Assembly (NCBI RefSeq): GCF_014486695.1
Contig: NZ_JACTAB010000001.1
Coordinates: 806,001-870,000 of the forward strand
Origin: Flavobacterium buctense
GTDB taxonomy: Bacteria > Bacteroidota > Bacteroidia > Flavobacteriales > Flavobacteriaceae
Direction of reading: 5' to 3'
DNA length: 64,000 nucleotides
Positions 1 through 9,006 of this stretch are shown here, piece by piece. Position 1 is the stretch's first letter. Each line of letters opens with the position of its first letter. Both the position numbers and the translations under genes were made by a program. Under the pieces are notes generated by a model. The model had not been told where the DNA came from and did not search any database. It saw only the letters and a list, made by a program, of their open reading frames with translations.

Positions 1-1711
1 CCCAACGGGAACCCCAATACCCATTTTCTACAAAGACCGCAATAGCAATCTTTGGATTGTCTTTCGGAGCAAAAGCAACAAAAATAGAATGGTCTTGAAG
101 TTTGACTCTTTTGCCATTTATTTTGGTATAATTTTCTGCAGTTCCAGTTTTTCCGCAAATGTCAATTCCTTCTACATTCAATCCGTGAGCAGTACCAAGG
201 TTATAAACATCGAATAAACCATTAATCATGGGCTCATAATATTTTCGGTCAATGGTGGTTAGATGCTTTGTGGTAAATTTTTTATCAATTTGACCACCTT
301 TAATCTTTTTGATGATATGAGGAGTATAATAAAAACCTCTATTGGCTACAGTAGCAATCATATTGGCCAATTGGATGGGTGTCATCAATACTTCTCCTTG
401 ACCAATAGCATTAGAAACAATAGTTTTACTTGACCAACCCCAGCCAGGATACATTTTTTTATAGGTTTTAGAAGTTGGAAGGCTGCCTTTTTTACCGGTT
501 GGTAAGTCATATCCCATGAATTGTCCTAATCCAAAACTTCTTAAATGTTTGCTCCAAGCATCAACGCCAACAGGTGGGCTTGAAAATTTATTAATGGTTT
601 TCATGTAAATACTAGCAAAGTAGGTGTTACACGAATTATAGATTCCGTTATGTAATACAGATACGCCGGAATCGTGGCATCTCATGAATCGCCCTGGAGC
701 ATAACTGAAGCCATGATGACAAACAAAACTGGTATTTTCGTCAATTACTCCTTCTTGTAAGGCAACTAAACCGGTTAGAATTTTAAATGGCGAGCCCGGG
801 GTATATTCTGCTAAAAGTCCACGGTCATATAATGGTTTTGCAATAGAATCATGATACAACATGGTATAATTTTTAGAGCGCTGTCTTCCCACCAAAATGG
901 CTGGATCATAAGATGGCGCTGTAACTAAAGCCAAGATTTCACCTGTGCTTGGTTCAATGGCAACAATACCGCCACGTTTGTTAATCATTAATTCTTCGCC
1001 ATATTTTTGCAATTCTGCATCGAGTGTCAAATTAATGTCTTTTCCTTGTACAGCAATAGTATCAAATCTACCTTCCTTATAAGAACCAATATCACGATTG
1101 TATTTGTCTTTTTGAATGTACTTTATACCTTTAATACCGCGTAAAATATCTTCATAACTTTCTTCAACACCTTGTCTTCCTATTAAATCACCACTATTAT
1201 AGTATTTGTTTTTGGCAATAATACCTTCGTTTACTTGGGTAATAAAACCAAAAACATTAGCTCCAAAAGCTACTTGATAATCTCTTAAAGAACGTTTTTG
1301 GATGTAAAATCCATTAAATATTCTTTGCATTTCCTGAAAGGCAGCATATTCTTTTTTGTTTAATTGTGCCAAAAATACTGAAGGAAGACGTGGACTGTAT
1401 ACCCTAGCTTTTTCAATTTTTTTAATGAAATCTTCTTTGGTAATATTAAGTAAAGAACAAAATTCAGTGGTATCAATATCTTTGACATCTTTTGGAATCA
1501 CCATGATGTCATATGAGGGTTGATTGGCTACCAAAAGTTTGCCGTTTCTGTCGTAGATATAGCCTCTCTCAGGATATTCGTATAATTTTTTAATGGCGTT
1601 ATTGTCTGACTTTAACTTTAAAGTATCATCAATTACTTGCAGATAAAAAAGGCGTATTACAAGTAAAATGGCAACGACAAAAATGATGGTGGGCAACAAA
1701 ACTTTTCTCAT
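1..1711 (-). CDS. mrdA: Penicillin-binding protein 2, C-terminus cut by window edge
   Basis: Class B PBP that cross-links peptidoglycan in the periplasm during lateral growth, working with RodA and MreBCD. About 570 residues are visible. One membrane segment lies near residues 5-22, then a pedestal region, then the transpeptidase motifs in order: SxxK as SPFK at residue 307, SCN at 360 and KTGT at 521. The frame runs off the left edge just after VENGYWGSRW, so only the extreme C-terminus is missing. The start is fixed by an ATGA overlap with the mreD stop. It is the last visible gene of the mreBCD operon; rodA would be expected next, outside the window. Confidence 0.95.
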   Translation of the reverse strand, partial: MRKVLLPTIIFVVAILLVIRLFYLQVIDDTLKLKSDNNAIKKLYEYPERGYIYDRNGKLLVANQPSYDIMVIPKDVKDIDTTEFCSLLNITKEDFIKKIEKARVYSPRLPSVFLAQLNKKEYAAFQEMQRIFNGFYIQKRSLRDYQVAFGANVFGFITQVNEGIIAKNKYYNSGDLIGRQGVEESYEDILRGIKGIKYIQKDKYNRDIGSYKEGRFDTIAVQGKDINLTLDAELQKYGEELMINKRGGIVAIEPSTGEILALVTAPSYDPAILVGRQRSKNYTMLYHDSIAKPLYDRGLLAEYTPGSPFKILTGLVALQEGVIDENTSFVCHHGFSYAPGRFMRCHDSGVSVLHNGIYNSCNTYFASIYMKTINKFSSPPVGVDAWSKHLRSFGLGQFMGYDLPTGKKGSLPTSKTYKKMYPGWGWSSKTIVSNAIGQGEVLMTPIQLANMIATVANRGFYYTPHIIKKIKGGQIDKKFTTKHLTTIDRKYYEPMINGLFDVYNLGTAHGLNVEGIDICGKTGTAENYTKINGKRVKLQDHSIFVAFAPKDNPKIAIAVFVENGYWGSRW

Positions 1712-2214
1712 CGTTTACTTGGCTTAATGATGTAGATGATAATAATACAAGTGATAAGCGTAAAAACGGTACTTAAAAGAGTTCGCAACAAAATGTCCCA
1801 AAGGAAACTCAACTTAAATACCTCGAGTACAAATAAAACAATATGGTGTAAAACAACGGCAATTAGTATAAATGAAAATCGTTCAGGGGTTAAAACATCA
1901 TTCAATTTTACCGTTTGGTATTCATAACTCAATCCGAAAGAAAATTTAAATATCGCCGGTCTGAAATAAGCCAGCATGATACAGGCGGCAGCGTGAACGC
2001 CACCCGAATTACAAAACATATCCATCAAAATTCCTATAAAGAAACTGGCCATCAAAAGACCGGTTTTATTTCCGTTTACCGGGAAAAGAATGATAAATAA
2101 GACATAGGGAAACGGATTGATAAATCCGAACAAATCAATTCTGTTAAAAATCAAAACTTGTGCAGCAAGCAACAAGATGAAACGGGCGATATTTCCTAAT
2201 AAAGCACTATTCAT
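1708..2214 (-). CDS. mreD: Rod shape-determining protein MreD
   Basis: Small integral membrane protein of the elongasome that links MreC/MreB to the peptidoglycan synthases. The 168 residues are almost wholly hydrophobic with about five predicted membrane segments, which is the usual size and look of MreD in Bacteroidota. Sequence conservation in this family is low, so the call rests largely on position: it overlaps mreC by 8 nt upstream and mrdA by 4 nt downstream. The tight overlaps indicate translational coupling. Confidence 0.88.
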   Translation of the reverse strand: MNSALLGNIARFILLLAAQVLIFNRIDLFGFINPFPYVLFIILFPVNGNKTGLLMASFFIGILMDMFCNSGGVHAAACIMLAYFRPAIFKFSFGLSYEYQTVKLNDVLTPERFSFILIAVVLHHIVLFVLEVFKLSFLWDILLRTLLSTVFTLITCIIIIYIIKPSKR

Positions 2215-3034
2215 CTTTCTTGTTTTGGTTTTCTAAGTTTGTAATTTCTGCGGCATCTTTGTTTTTAATGATGTAGACGTGACCTAAATTGGTCATGTCA
2301 TTAAACAATTTAATGTTCAGTGTATAATAATTCGTTTTGTCGTCAATGTATACGTTTTCGATAGTTCCGATGCCTATGTTTGGAGGGAAAATAACCGACT
2401 GTTCGCCAGTTACAATCGTGTCGCCTTTACGAACACCAGCCAATCTTGGTACGTCAATTAACTGAACAAATCCGGTGCTTTTTCCGTTCCAAACTAAAGA
2501 GCCAAAGTGATTGGACTTTTTGATTTTAGCATTGATTTGAGATTTGACATTCAAAATACTAATAATAGTGGAGTAGTTTTTTGAGGTATTGTCTACAATT
2601 CCAATAATACCGGAGCTATTAATGACACCCATGTTTGGTTTAATGCCTGAAACGGAACCATTATTAATGGTCAAGTAGTTTTCGTGAACACTATAGGAAT
2701 TGCGAATAACTTTAGATACTATGATGTCAATTTTTTTGATGCCTTTTATCGAATCAATTTGCGGTAATTTGGTGGTATCTTTTTGATTGAATAAAAGCGA
2801 TTTTAAACGTGCATTTTCTTGTGCCAATTGATCGTTTTGTGATTTCAAATTAAAATACTCATCGATATTATTGACCTTTTCATAGATGCCGCCAGTGAAG
2901 AAATTGGCAGAACTTATGACCTTACTTTTATGATAGGAATGCGACTGAATTGTCAAAGAAAAGGATATTACCAAAAGCAGCAAAAACAGTAAGCGATTAC
3001 TGTTTTTTAGTATGAAATTAAAAATTTGCTGCAT
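2207..3034 (-). CDS. mreC: Rod shape-determining protein MreC
   Basis: Periplasmic scaffold of the elongasome, anchored by one N-terminal membrane helix (about residues 13-30) and followed by a coiled coil (about 55-85, rich in Q, N and L) that mediates dimerisation. Two beta-barrel lobes follow; conserved pieces include 'NNGSVSGIKPNMGVI' and the 'GDTIVTG' turn. Length 275 aa is typical. It lies between mreB and mreD, and the 76-nt gap to mreB holds a short direct repeat rather than an obvious promoter. Confidence 0.95.
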   Translation of the reverse strand: MQQIFNFILKNSNRLLFLLLLVISFSLTIQSHSYHKSKVISSANFFTGGIYEKVNNIDEYFNLKSQNDQLAQENARLKSLLFNQKDTTKLPQIDSIKGIKKIDIIVSKVIRNSYSVHENYLTINNGSVSGIKPNMGVINSSGIIGIVDNTSKNYSTIISILNVKSQINAKIKKSNHFGSLVWNGKSTGFVQLIDVPRLAGVRKGDTIVTGEQSVIFPPNIGIGTIENVYIDDKTNYYTLNIKLFNDMTNLGHVYIIKNKDAAEITNLENQNKKDE

Positions 3035-3047
3035 CTTTTTTTAGTAT

Positions 3048-3097
3048 TCAGTGTTCAGTATTACTTCGTCAGTTCGCTTGAGTCAGTGTTCAGTATT
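3048..3097. repeat. 15-bp exact direct repeat between mreB and mreC
   Basis: TCAGTGTTCAGTATT occurs at 3048-3062 and again at 3083-3097, separated by 20 nt. Related words (CTGAACACTGAACACT) occur near 55072. Function unknown; it looks like one of the short-word spacer repeats that fill intergenic gaps in this genome. Confidence 0.8.
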
Positions 3098-3110
3098 TTA
3101 ACAACCAACA

Positions 3111-4139
3111 CTATTTTATAAGTATGCTTCGGAATTTCGGAATATTTTTAAGGGCCATTCCGGTGCCGCGAACTACCGCTCTTAATGGATCTTCAGCAAT
3201 ATATACCGGTAAATCTGTTTTTTGAGAAATACGTTTGTCTAGACCTCTTAACATTGATCCTCCACCGGCAAGGTAAATTCCGGTGTTGTAAATATCTGCC
3301 GCTAATTCCGGTGGCGTTTGTGATAAGGTTTCCATAATCGCATCTTCAATACGTTGGATAGATTTGTCTAAAGCTTTGGCGATTTCTCTATAAGATACTT
3401 CCACTTGTTTTGGTTTTCCGGTCAATAAATCTCGACCTTGTACCGACATGTCATCCGGTGGTGTTTCTAAATCATCTGTAGCGGCTCCGATAGTAATTTT
3501 GATTTTCTCAGCCGTACTTTCTCCAACAAATAAATTGTGTTGCGTTCTCATGTAGTAAACGATATCATTCGTGAAAACGTCACCGGCAATTTTAACCGAT
3601 TTGTCACAAACAATTCCACCCAAAGCGATAACCGCAATTTCTGTTGTTCCACCTCCGATATCGACAATCATGTTTCCTTTTGGTTGCATAATATCGATCC
3701 CAATACCAATTGCCGCAGCCATTGGTTCGTGGATTAAGTAGACTTCTTTTCCATTTACGCGTTCACACGATTCTTTTACCGCTCGCATTTCCACTTCAGT
3801 AATTCCCGATGGAATACAAACTACCATGCGAAGTGCCGGAGTGAACATTTTTTTCTTTAAAGCCGGTATGCTTTTGATAAACATACTGATCATTTTCTCA
3901 GACGCATCAAAATCGGCAATAACCCCGTCTTTCAACGGACGTATGGTCTTAATGTTTTCATGGGTTTTACCCTGCATCATATTGGCTTCTTTTCCTACCG
4001 CTATGATTTTGCCTGATATTCGGTCACGAGCTACAATTGAAGGGCTATCAATTACAACTTTGTCATTGTGAATTATCAGTGTGTTGGCTGTACCAAGGTC
4101 AATGGCTATATCCTCGGTCATGAAATCAAAAAATCCCAT
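3111..4139 (-). CDS. mreB: Rod shape-determining protein MreB (bacterial actin)
   Basis: Cytoplasmic actin homologue whose membrane-bound filaments organise cell-wall elongation. The 342-residue protein has the family phosphate-1 motif near the start (IDLGTANTL), the phosphate-2 region (VDIGGGTTEIAV) and the C-terminal adenosine motif (YLAGGGSMLRG). It is the first gene of the mreBCD-mrdA operon on the minus strand. The next upstream gene, purH, ends only 56 nt away in the same direction, so it may share a transcript with purH or use a promoter within that gap. Confidence 0.97.
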   Translation of the reverse strand: MGFFDFMTEDIAIDLGTANTLIIHNDKVVIDSPSIVARDRISGKIIAVGKEANMMQGKTHENIKTIRPLKDGVIADFDASEKMISMFIKSIPALKKKMFTPALRMVVCIPSGITEVEMRAVKESCERVNGKEVYLIHEPMAAAIGIGIDIMQPKGNMIVDIGGGTTEIAVIALGGIVCDKSVKIAGDVFTNDIVYYMRTQHNLFVGESTAEKIKITIGAATDDLETPPDDMSVQGRDLLTGKPKQVEVSYREIAKALDKSIQRIEDAIMETLSQTPPELAADIYNTGIYLAGGGSMLRGLDKRISQKTDLPVYIAEDPLRAVVRGTGMALKNIPKFRSILIK

Positions 4140-4195
4140 AAGTCTTTTAAGGGTTTAAACGTTTATATAATTTTTAACGCACAAAGTTAAACAAA

Positions 4196-5722
4196 TTAAT
4201 GTTTGAAATGACGTGTTCCTGTAAATACCATTGCAACTTTATTTTCGTTGCAAAAATTAATACTCAATTCATCTTTTATAGAGCCGCCGGGCTGAATAAC
4301 TGCCGTAATTCCTGCGTTGTGAGCGATTTCAACACAATCCGGAAAAGGGAAAAAGGCATCACTCGCCATCACTGCTCCATTCAAATCAAACCCAAAAGTA
4401 GTCGCTTTTTCAATCGCTTGTTTCAAAGCATCCACTCGCGAAGTTTGTCCGGTTCCCGATGCTACTAATGTACTGTTTTTTGCAAATACAATCGTATTTG
4501 ATTTGGTATTTTTACAAATTTTTGAAGCAAATAATAAATCATCGATTTCTTGTTCGCTGGGCTTTGTATTAGTAACGTAAGTTAGGTGTGTTTTATTGTC
4601 CGTGATGTTGTTTTTATCTTGTACTAACAAACCATTCAAACAAGTTCTCACTTGACGGTTTGGCAATTCCACATCGTGTTGCACCAAAATAATTCTGTTT
4701 TTCTTTTCGGATAAAATGGCAATTGCTTCGTCATCATAGCTCGGAGCGATTACTACTTCACAGAACAAGCTGTTGATTTCGTTTGCCGTAGCTTCATCAA
4801 TATTTCCGTTGGCAATCAAAACACCACCAAAGGCTGATGTTGGATCACCCGCTAAAGCGGCTAAATAAGCGTTTTTCATGTTGCTTCTCGTAGCTAAACC
4901 GCAAGCGTTGTTGTGTTTTAATATGGCGAAAGTTGGGTCGTTTTCTTTGAATTCTAAAATCAAGTTTACCGCTGCATCAACGTCTAATAAATTATTGTAT
5001 GACAATTCTTTTCCGTGTAGTTTGGTGAACATTTTTTCAAATTCGCCAAAGAAAAATCCTTTCTGGTGTGGATTTTCTCCGTAACGCAACACTTGTCCGT
5101 TATCAATGCTTACTTTGAAAATGGTTTCGTCGGTATTGAAATAATTAAAAATGGCACTGTCATAATTCGAAGAAACATGGAATGCTTTGGCCGCCATCAC
5201 TTTTCTTTGTTCCAATGTTGTAGCACCATTTTGAGTTGAAATCAAATCCAGCAAAAGGGAATATTCATTTACCGAAGCTACGATTACGGTGTCTTTAAAG
5301 TTTTTAGCAGCAGCGCGTATCAATGAAATTCCACCAATATCTATTTTTTCAATAATGTCTGCTTCACTTGCTCCGGAAGCCACTGTTTTTTCGAATGGGT
5401 ATAAATCAACAATCACTAAGTCAATTTGAGGAATATCAAATTCTTTCATTTGTTCCACATCTGAAGAATTGTCTTGACGGTTTAAAATTCCACCAAAAAT
5501 TTTTGGGTGCAAAGTTTTGACTCTTCCGCCCAAAATTTCCGGGAACGAAGTGATTTCTTCTACGGGAACTACAGGAATTCCTAATTTATTGATGAATTCT
5601 TCTGTCCCGCCGGTGGAATAAAGGGTTACATTTTGTTCGTGTAGTTTGCGAACAATAGGCTCTAAACCGTCTTTTGAAAAAACTGAAATCAAGGCTGATT
5701 GGATTGTTTTTGGTGTGCTCAT
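4196..5722 (-). CDS. purH: Bifunctional AICAR transformylase / IMP cyclohydrolase
   Basis: Catalyses the last two steps of de novo purine synthesis: formylation of AICAR from 10-formyl-THF, then ring closure to IMP. Residues 1 to about 150 form the MGS-like cyclohydrolase domain (SALISVFSKDG start, STGGT phosphate loop). The remainder is the transformylase domain with the catalytic Lys-His pair in ILKHNNACG and the DAFFPFPD segment. The 508-aa length is normal. A good minus-strand promoter lies 46-76 nt upstream. The folate product links it functionally to folA and thyA elsewhere in the window. Confidence 0.97.
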   Translation of the reverse strand: MSTPKTIQSALISVFSKDGLEPIVRKLHEQNVTLYSTGGTEEFINKLGIPVVPVEEITSFPEILGGRVKTLHPKIFGGILNRQDNSSDVEQMKEFDIPQIDLVIVDLYPFEKTVASGASEADIIEKIDIGGISLIRAAAKNFKDTVIVASVNEYSLLLDLISTQNGATTLEQRKVMAAKAFHVSSNYDSAIFNYFNTDETIFKVSIDNGQVLRYGENPHQKGFFFGEFEKMFTKLHGKELSYNNLLDVDAAVNLILEFKENDPTFAILKHNNACGLATRSNMKNAYLAALAGDPTSAFGGVLIANGNIDEATANEINSLFCEVVIAPSYDDEAIAILSEKKNRIILVQHDVELPNRQVRTCLNGLLVQDKNNITDNKTHLTYVTNTKPSEQEIDDLLFASKICKNTKSNTIVFAKNSTLVASGTGQTSRVDALKQAIEKATTFGFDLNGAVMASDAFFPFPDCVEIAHNAGITAVIQPGGSIKDELSINFCNENKVAMVFTGTRHFKH

Positions 5723-5767
5723 GTTGTGTGTGTTGTTGTTGTCTGTTGATACAGAGTTTTAAGGGGA

Positions 5768-5798
5768 CAAAAGTAGTTTTTTTAAGGGTAAAATTCAA
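5768..5798 (-). promoter_or_regulatory. Bacteroidota-type promoter for purH
   Basis: On the minus strand TTG (5798-5796), 20 nt, then TACTTTTG (5775-5768), an exact match to TAnnTTTG with consensus spacing. Confidence 0.7.
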
Positions 5799-5908
5799 GC
5801 AAGAGTTGTAACAATATTTTGTTTTTTGACACAAATAAGTCTGTAAACAAAACAGTAGGGATTTTCAATATTTTTATTGAAATTTACCATGACTAAAATC
5901 AGCGATAA

Positions 5909-7165
5909 ATGTTACTCTATCTAAGACTGCTTAAAGAAAGTTTTGCCTTTGCCATGAATGCTTTGCGCAACAATAAATTGCGAACCATGCTTTCTTTGTT
6001 GGGTGTAACAATTGGTATATTTTCGATTATTGCGGTTTTGGCAGCAGTAGATTCTTTGGATCGAAAAATAAAAGCAGATTTAAGTACGCTAGATAAAAAC
6101 ACCATTTATTTGACCAGCAGATCATTTGGTCCAAGTGATATTCCCAGATGGAAGCGAGACCAATTTCCGAAAGTAAATTATGAAGAGTACCAATATTTAA
6201 AAAATTCTCTGAATAATGTGGAAGATGTATGTTTTCAGTATTTTACTTTAAACCAAACGCTAAAATACGAAGCGAATACTGTAGACAATGTCAATATGGT
6301 TCCGGTTACCGCTGAGTTCACAGACATACAACGAATGGAATTTTCATCCGGACGTTTTTTTAACGAGTCAGAGTCAAATTCGGGAAAACAAGTGGTGGTT
6401 TTAGGACACGACATAGCCGAATCACTTTTTGGAAATATTGATCCAATCGGAAAATCAATTCGCATGTATGGACAAGAATTTAACATAATTGGTATAACCA
6501 AAAAGAAAGGCGAATCTATGCTGGGTATGGGCGGAGGTGATGATGTTTCAGCTTTTTTACCCTCTAATTTTTTAAGAAGAATTTATGGCGATAACAATCC
6601 GAAAGTTTCAGCATTAATTATAATCAAACCCGAAAAGGGAATCGATATTGAGGCGCTTAAAGGGGAAATCACTCAAAAACTAAGAGCCTTTAGAGGCGTT
6701 AAACAAGGCGATATCGATAACTTTTTTATCAGTGTACTTTCCGGATTTACTGATTTGATTGATAGTGCCATCGGTCAAGTGAGGATTGGTGGAATTCTAA
6801 TCAGTATTTTATCGTTTTTGGTGGGTGGATTTGGAATTGCCAATATCATGTTCGTTTCGGTAAAAGAAAGAACCAGTTTAATCGGTATTCAAAAATCATT
6901 GGGTGCCAAAAATAAGTTTATCCTATTGCAATTCTTGTTCGAAGCCATTATACTTTGTTTGATTGGCGGAATTATTGGATTGTTTATTGTATGGTTGTTG
7001 GCTATGTTAATGACTAATGTTTTAGAATTCGAATTTGTTTTGGGCTTAAATAATATTATTATCGGAACAGGATTGTCTGCTGTTGTTGGTTTAATTTCCG
7101 GGATTTTGCCTGCGATTTCGGCTTCCAAATTAGATCCAGTAGAAGCTATTAGAAGCGGACAATAA
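5909..7165 (+). CDS. MacB/FtsX-type ABC transporter permease
   Basis: Inner-membrane permease of an export or mechanotransmission-type ABC transporter. The 418-aa protein has the family layout: an N-terminal helix after the conserved ALRNNKLRTMLSLLGV segment (about 20-50), a large periplasmic MacB-like domain (about 60-290), and three C-terminal FtsX-type helices, ending in the family signature LDPVEAIRSG. No ATPase or membrane-fusion gene is adjacent, so partners must be encoded elsewhere; substrate unknown. It is divergent from purH with a 186-nt gap. Confidence 0.9.
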   Translation: MLLYLRLLKESFAFAMNALRNNKLRTMLSLLGVTIGIFSIIAVLAAVDSLDRKIKADLSTLDKNTIYLTSRSFGPSDIPRWKRDQFPKVNYEEYQYLKNSLNNVEDVCFQYFTLNQTLKYEANTVDNVNMVPVTAEFTDIQRMEFSSGRFFNESESNSGKQVVVLGHDIAESLFGNIDPIGKSIRMYGQEFNIIGITKKKGESMLGMGGGDDVSAFLPSNFLRRIYGDNNPKVSALIIIKPEKGIDIEALKGEITQKLRAFRGVKQGDIDNFFISVLSGFTDLIDSAIGQVRIGGILISILSFLVGGFGIANIMFVSVKERTSLIGIQKSLGAKNKFILLQFLFEAIILCLIGGIIGLFIVWLLAMLMTNVLEFEFVLGLNNIIIGTGLSAVVGLISGILPAISASKLDPVEAIRSGQ

Positions 7166-7236
7166 TTTAGCTTTAGGCAGCATTTTATTATTTTACTATG
7201 GTTTTTCCTCTAAATTTCTATTTGCTAATTTTAGTA

Positions 7237-8025
7237 TTATTCTTTAAACAAACTCCTTAACTCTACAATTTTTTGTTGAGTGTTGTCCACATTGATTAAA
7301 CCACGTCTAGGTCGGTCTAAATCCAAAATCAAAAAAACAGTTAGAGCGGTCATGAGTGAAAAGCCATAAATAAGAACTCGGTTCACTCTCTTTCCATTGG
7401 TACTATAACCAATAATAAAACTGGCAGAAAAAATAAGCATAAACAGCAACCAAAAAATGGATTCGGGAACAGTGGCGTTTTTGGTTTCTTCTCGGGTTGT
7501 TACTATATCAATCATGCTGTTTAAGGCAGGAATCATTTGTTGCGAGCGTAAAACATTTTCCGGTTTTTGGGATTCAGTCATAACGATGTTCCAAATAGCA
7601 GCCGATTTTTGTTCGGTTTTATTTTTGGCAGCACTTATTTTTCCGTTATCAATTCCTGCATCGTAATATTCGATTCGAGCTTCAACATAATCTTTAAAAT
7701 TTAATCTCAATTGTTTTTTAATGCTGTCAGGATACATGTCACAACGCAATACAGCTGTTCCTATATCATTTGCTTCTTCAATCATTACTTGTCTTCGCTC
7801 ATCGTATCTTGAGGCTGACATTCCGAAAGTGAAAGACAAAAGCAAGGCTAATAATCCGAGTAGAGAACCTTCAATTGGGCCTAAACCTTCATTTGCAATA
7901 AACTTGTCTTTTTTAATATGAGATTGTTTTAGCAAGTGTCCCAACTTATTGAAGACTAACATTAGAATAAACAATGCAATTACGATAAGTAATGCCGGTG
8001 TTTGGTATAAAAAGGATTGATTCAT
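7237..8025 (-). CDS. DUF4239-like (bestrophin-like) membrane protein
   Basis: A 262-aa membrane protein resembling the DUF4239/bestrophin-like family. A first helix lies near residues 10-28, a GLLALLLSFTFGMSASRYDERRQ segment (about 57-79) marks the family-like second helix followed by a charged stretch, and two more helices lie at about 190-230. The middle soluble part is helical. No biochemical role is established that I can assign. It is convergent with the ABC permease and lies directly downstream of the accD terminator. Confidence 0.7.
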   Translation of the reverse strand: MNQSFLYQTPALLIVIALFILMLVFNKLGHLLKQSHIKKDKFIANEGLGPIEGSLLGLLALLLSFTFGMSASRYDERRQVMIEEANDIGTAVLRCDMYPDSIKKQLRLNFKDYVEARIEYYDAGIDNGKISAAKNKTEQKSAAIWNIVMTESQKPENVLRSQQMIPALNSMIDIVTTREETKNATVPESIFWLLFMLIFSASFIIGYSTNGKRVNRVLIYGFSLMTALTVFLILDLDRPRRGLINVDNTQQKIVELRSLFKE

Positions 8026-8046
8026 AAGCGTTGTTTTGGTAAAAAT

Positions 8047-8078
8047 AAAAAATCCCGAGGATTACTCGGGATTTTTTT
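8047..8078 (-). terminator. Intrinsic terminator of accD
   Basis: Minus-strand hairpin with arms AAATCCCGAG and CTCGGGATTT, followed by a T-rich tract. The stem begins at the accD stop codon. Confidence 0.85.
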
Positions 8079-8931
8079 ATCTAATATCTTGATTCAGAAT
8101 CAAATCGATATATAAGTTAATTTTGTCTTTCAATTCTTTTCGCGGAGCGATAAAATCAAGGAAACCATGATCCAATACGAATTCAGCCGTTTGGAAACCT
8201 TCCGGTAAATCTTTTCCTGTCGTATCTCGAACAACTCTTGGTCCGGCAAAGCCTATTAATGCACCCGGTTCAGAGATGTTAATGTCTCCTAACATGGCAT
8301 AAGATGCCGTAGTTCCTCCTGTGGTTGGGTCGGTGCATAATGAAATGTAAGGAATTTTGGCTTCGGCTAATTGGGCTAATTTTGCGGAAGTTTTTGCTAA
8401 TTGCATCAAAGAATAAGCCGCTTCCATCATACGTGCACCACCCGATTTTGAAATCATTACAAAAGGGATTTTGTTTTTGATGGAATAATCGATACCACGT
8501 GCAATTTTTTCACCTACAACAGCGCCCATTGAACCACCAATAAAAGCAAAGTCCATACAGCAAACCACCAAGTCTTTTCCTTTTGATTTTCCAACACCTG
8601 TTCGAACAGCATCTTTCAATCCTGTTTTGTCGATAGCGTCTTTTAAACGGTCAGAATATTTTTTAGTATCTACAAAGTTCAAAGGATCTTTAGAGGTCAT
8701 TTTGGCATCTAATTCTTTGAATTCGTTGTTGTCAAACAAGATTTCAAAGTACTCTTTGCTACCAATTCTTACGTGAAAATCATCTTCCGGACTAACCCAT
8801 AAATTTCTAGCCAATTCATCTTGGTCAATAATTTTTCCGGTAGGCGATTTATACCAAAGTCCTTTGGGAACGTCTTTTTTGTCTTCTGTAGCGGTTTGTA
8901 TTCCTTTTTCTGTTCTTTTAAACCAAGCCAT
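8077..8931 (-). CDS. accD: Acetyl-CoA carboxylase carboxyltransferase subunit beta, zinc-ribbon cysteines lost
   Basis: Carboxyltransferase beta subunit that, with AccA, moves carboxyl groups from carboxy-biotin to acetyl-CoA to start fatty acid synthesis. The 284-aa protein is collinear with AccD, including the crotonase-fold core ([51 protein letters not shown]). In E. coli AccD an N-terminal zinc ribbon has two CPxC motifs; the equivalent sites here read SPTG (29-32) and SPED (47-50), so all four cysteines are replaced. The fold around them is otherwise recognisable. It is followed by its own terminator; fbaA is upstream in the same direction. Confidence 0.95.
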   Translation of the reverse strand: MAWFKRTEKGIQTATEDKKDVPKGLWYKSPTGKIIDQDELARNLWVSPEDDFHVRIGSKEYFEILFDNNEFKELDAKMTSKDPLNFVDTKKYSDRLKDAIDKTGLKDAVRTGVGKSKGKDLVVCCMDFAFIGGSMGAVVGEKIARGIDYSIKNKIPFVMISKSGGARMMEAAYSLMQLAKTSAKLAQLAEAKIPYISLCTDPTTGGTTASYAMLGDINISEPGALIGFAGPRVVRDTTGKDLPEGFQTAEFVLDHGFLDFIAPRKELKDKINLYIDLILNQDIR

Positions 8932-9006
8932 AATTAATTGTGAATTATGTATTATGAATTACGAAGTATAAGTTGACCCAATAATTCGTAATTCGTAATT
9001 TGAAAT

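Noticed and set aside
5586-5834. 82-aa minus-strand frame over the purH start
   Set aside because: Out-of-frame shadow of purH that crosses its promoter.
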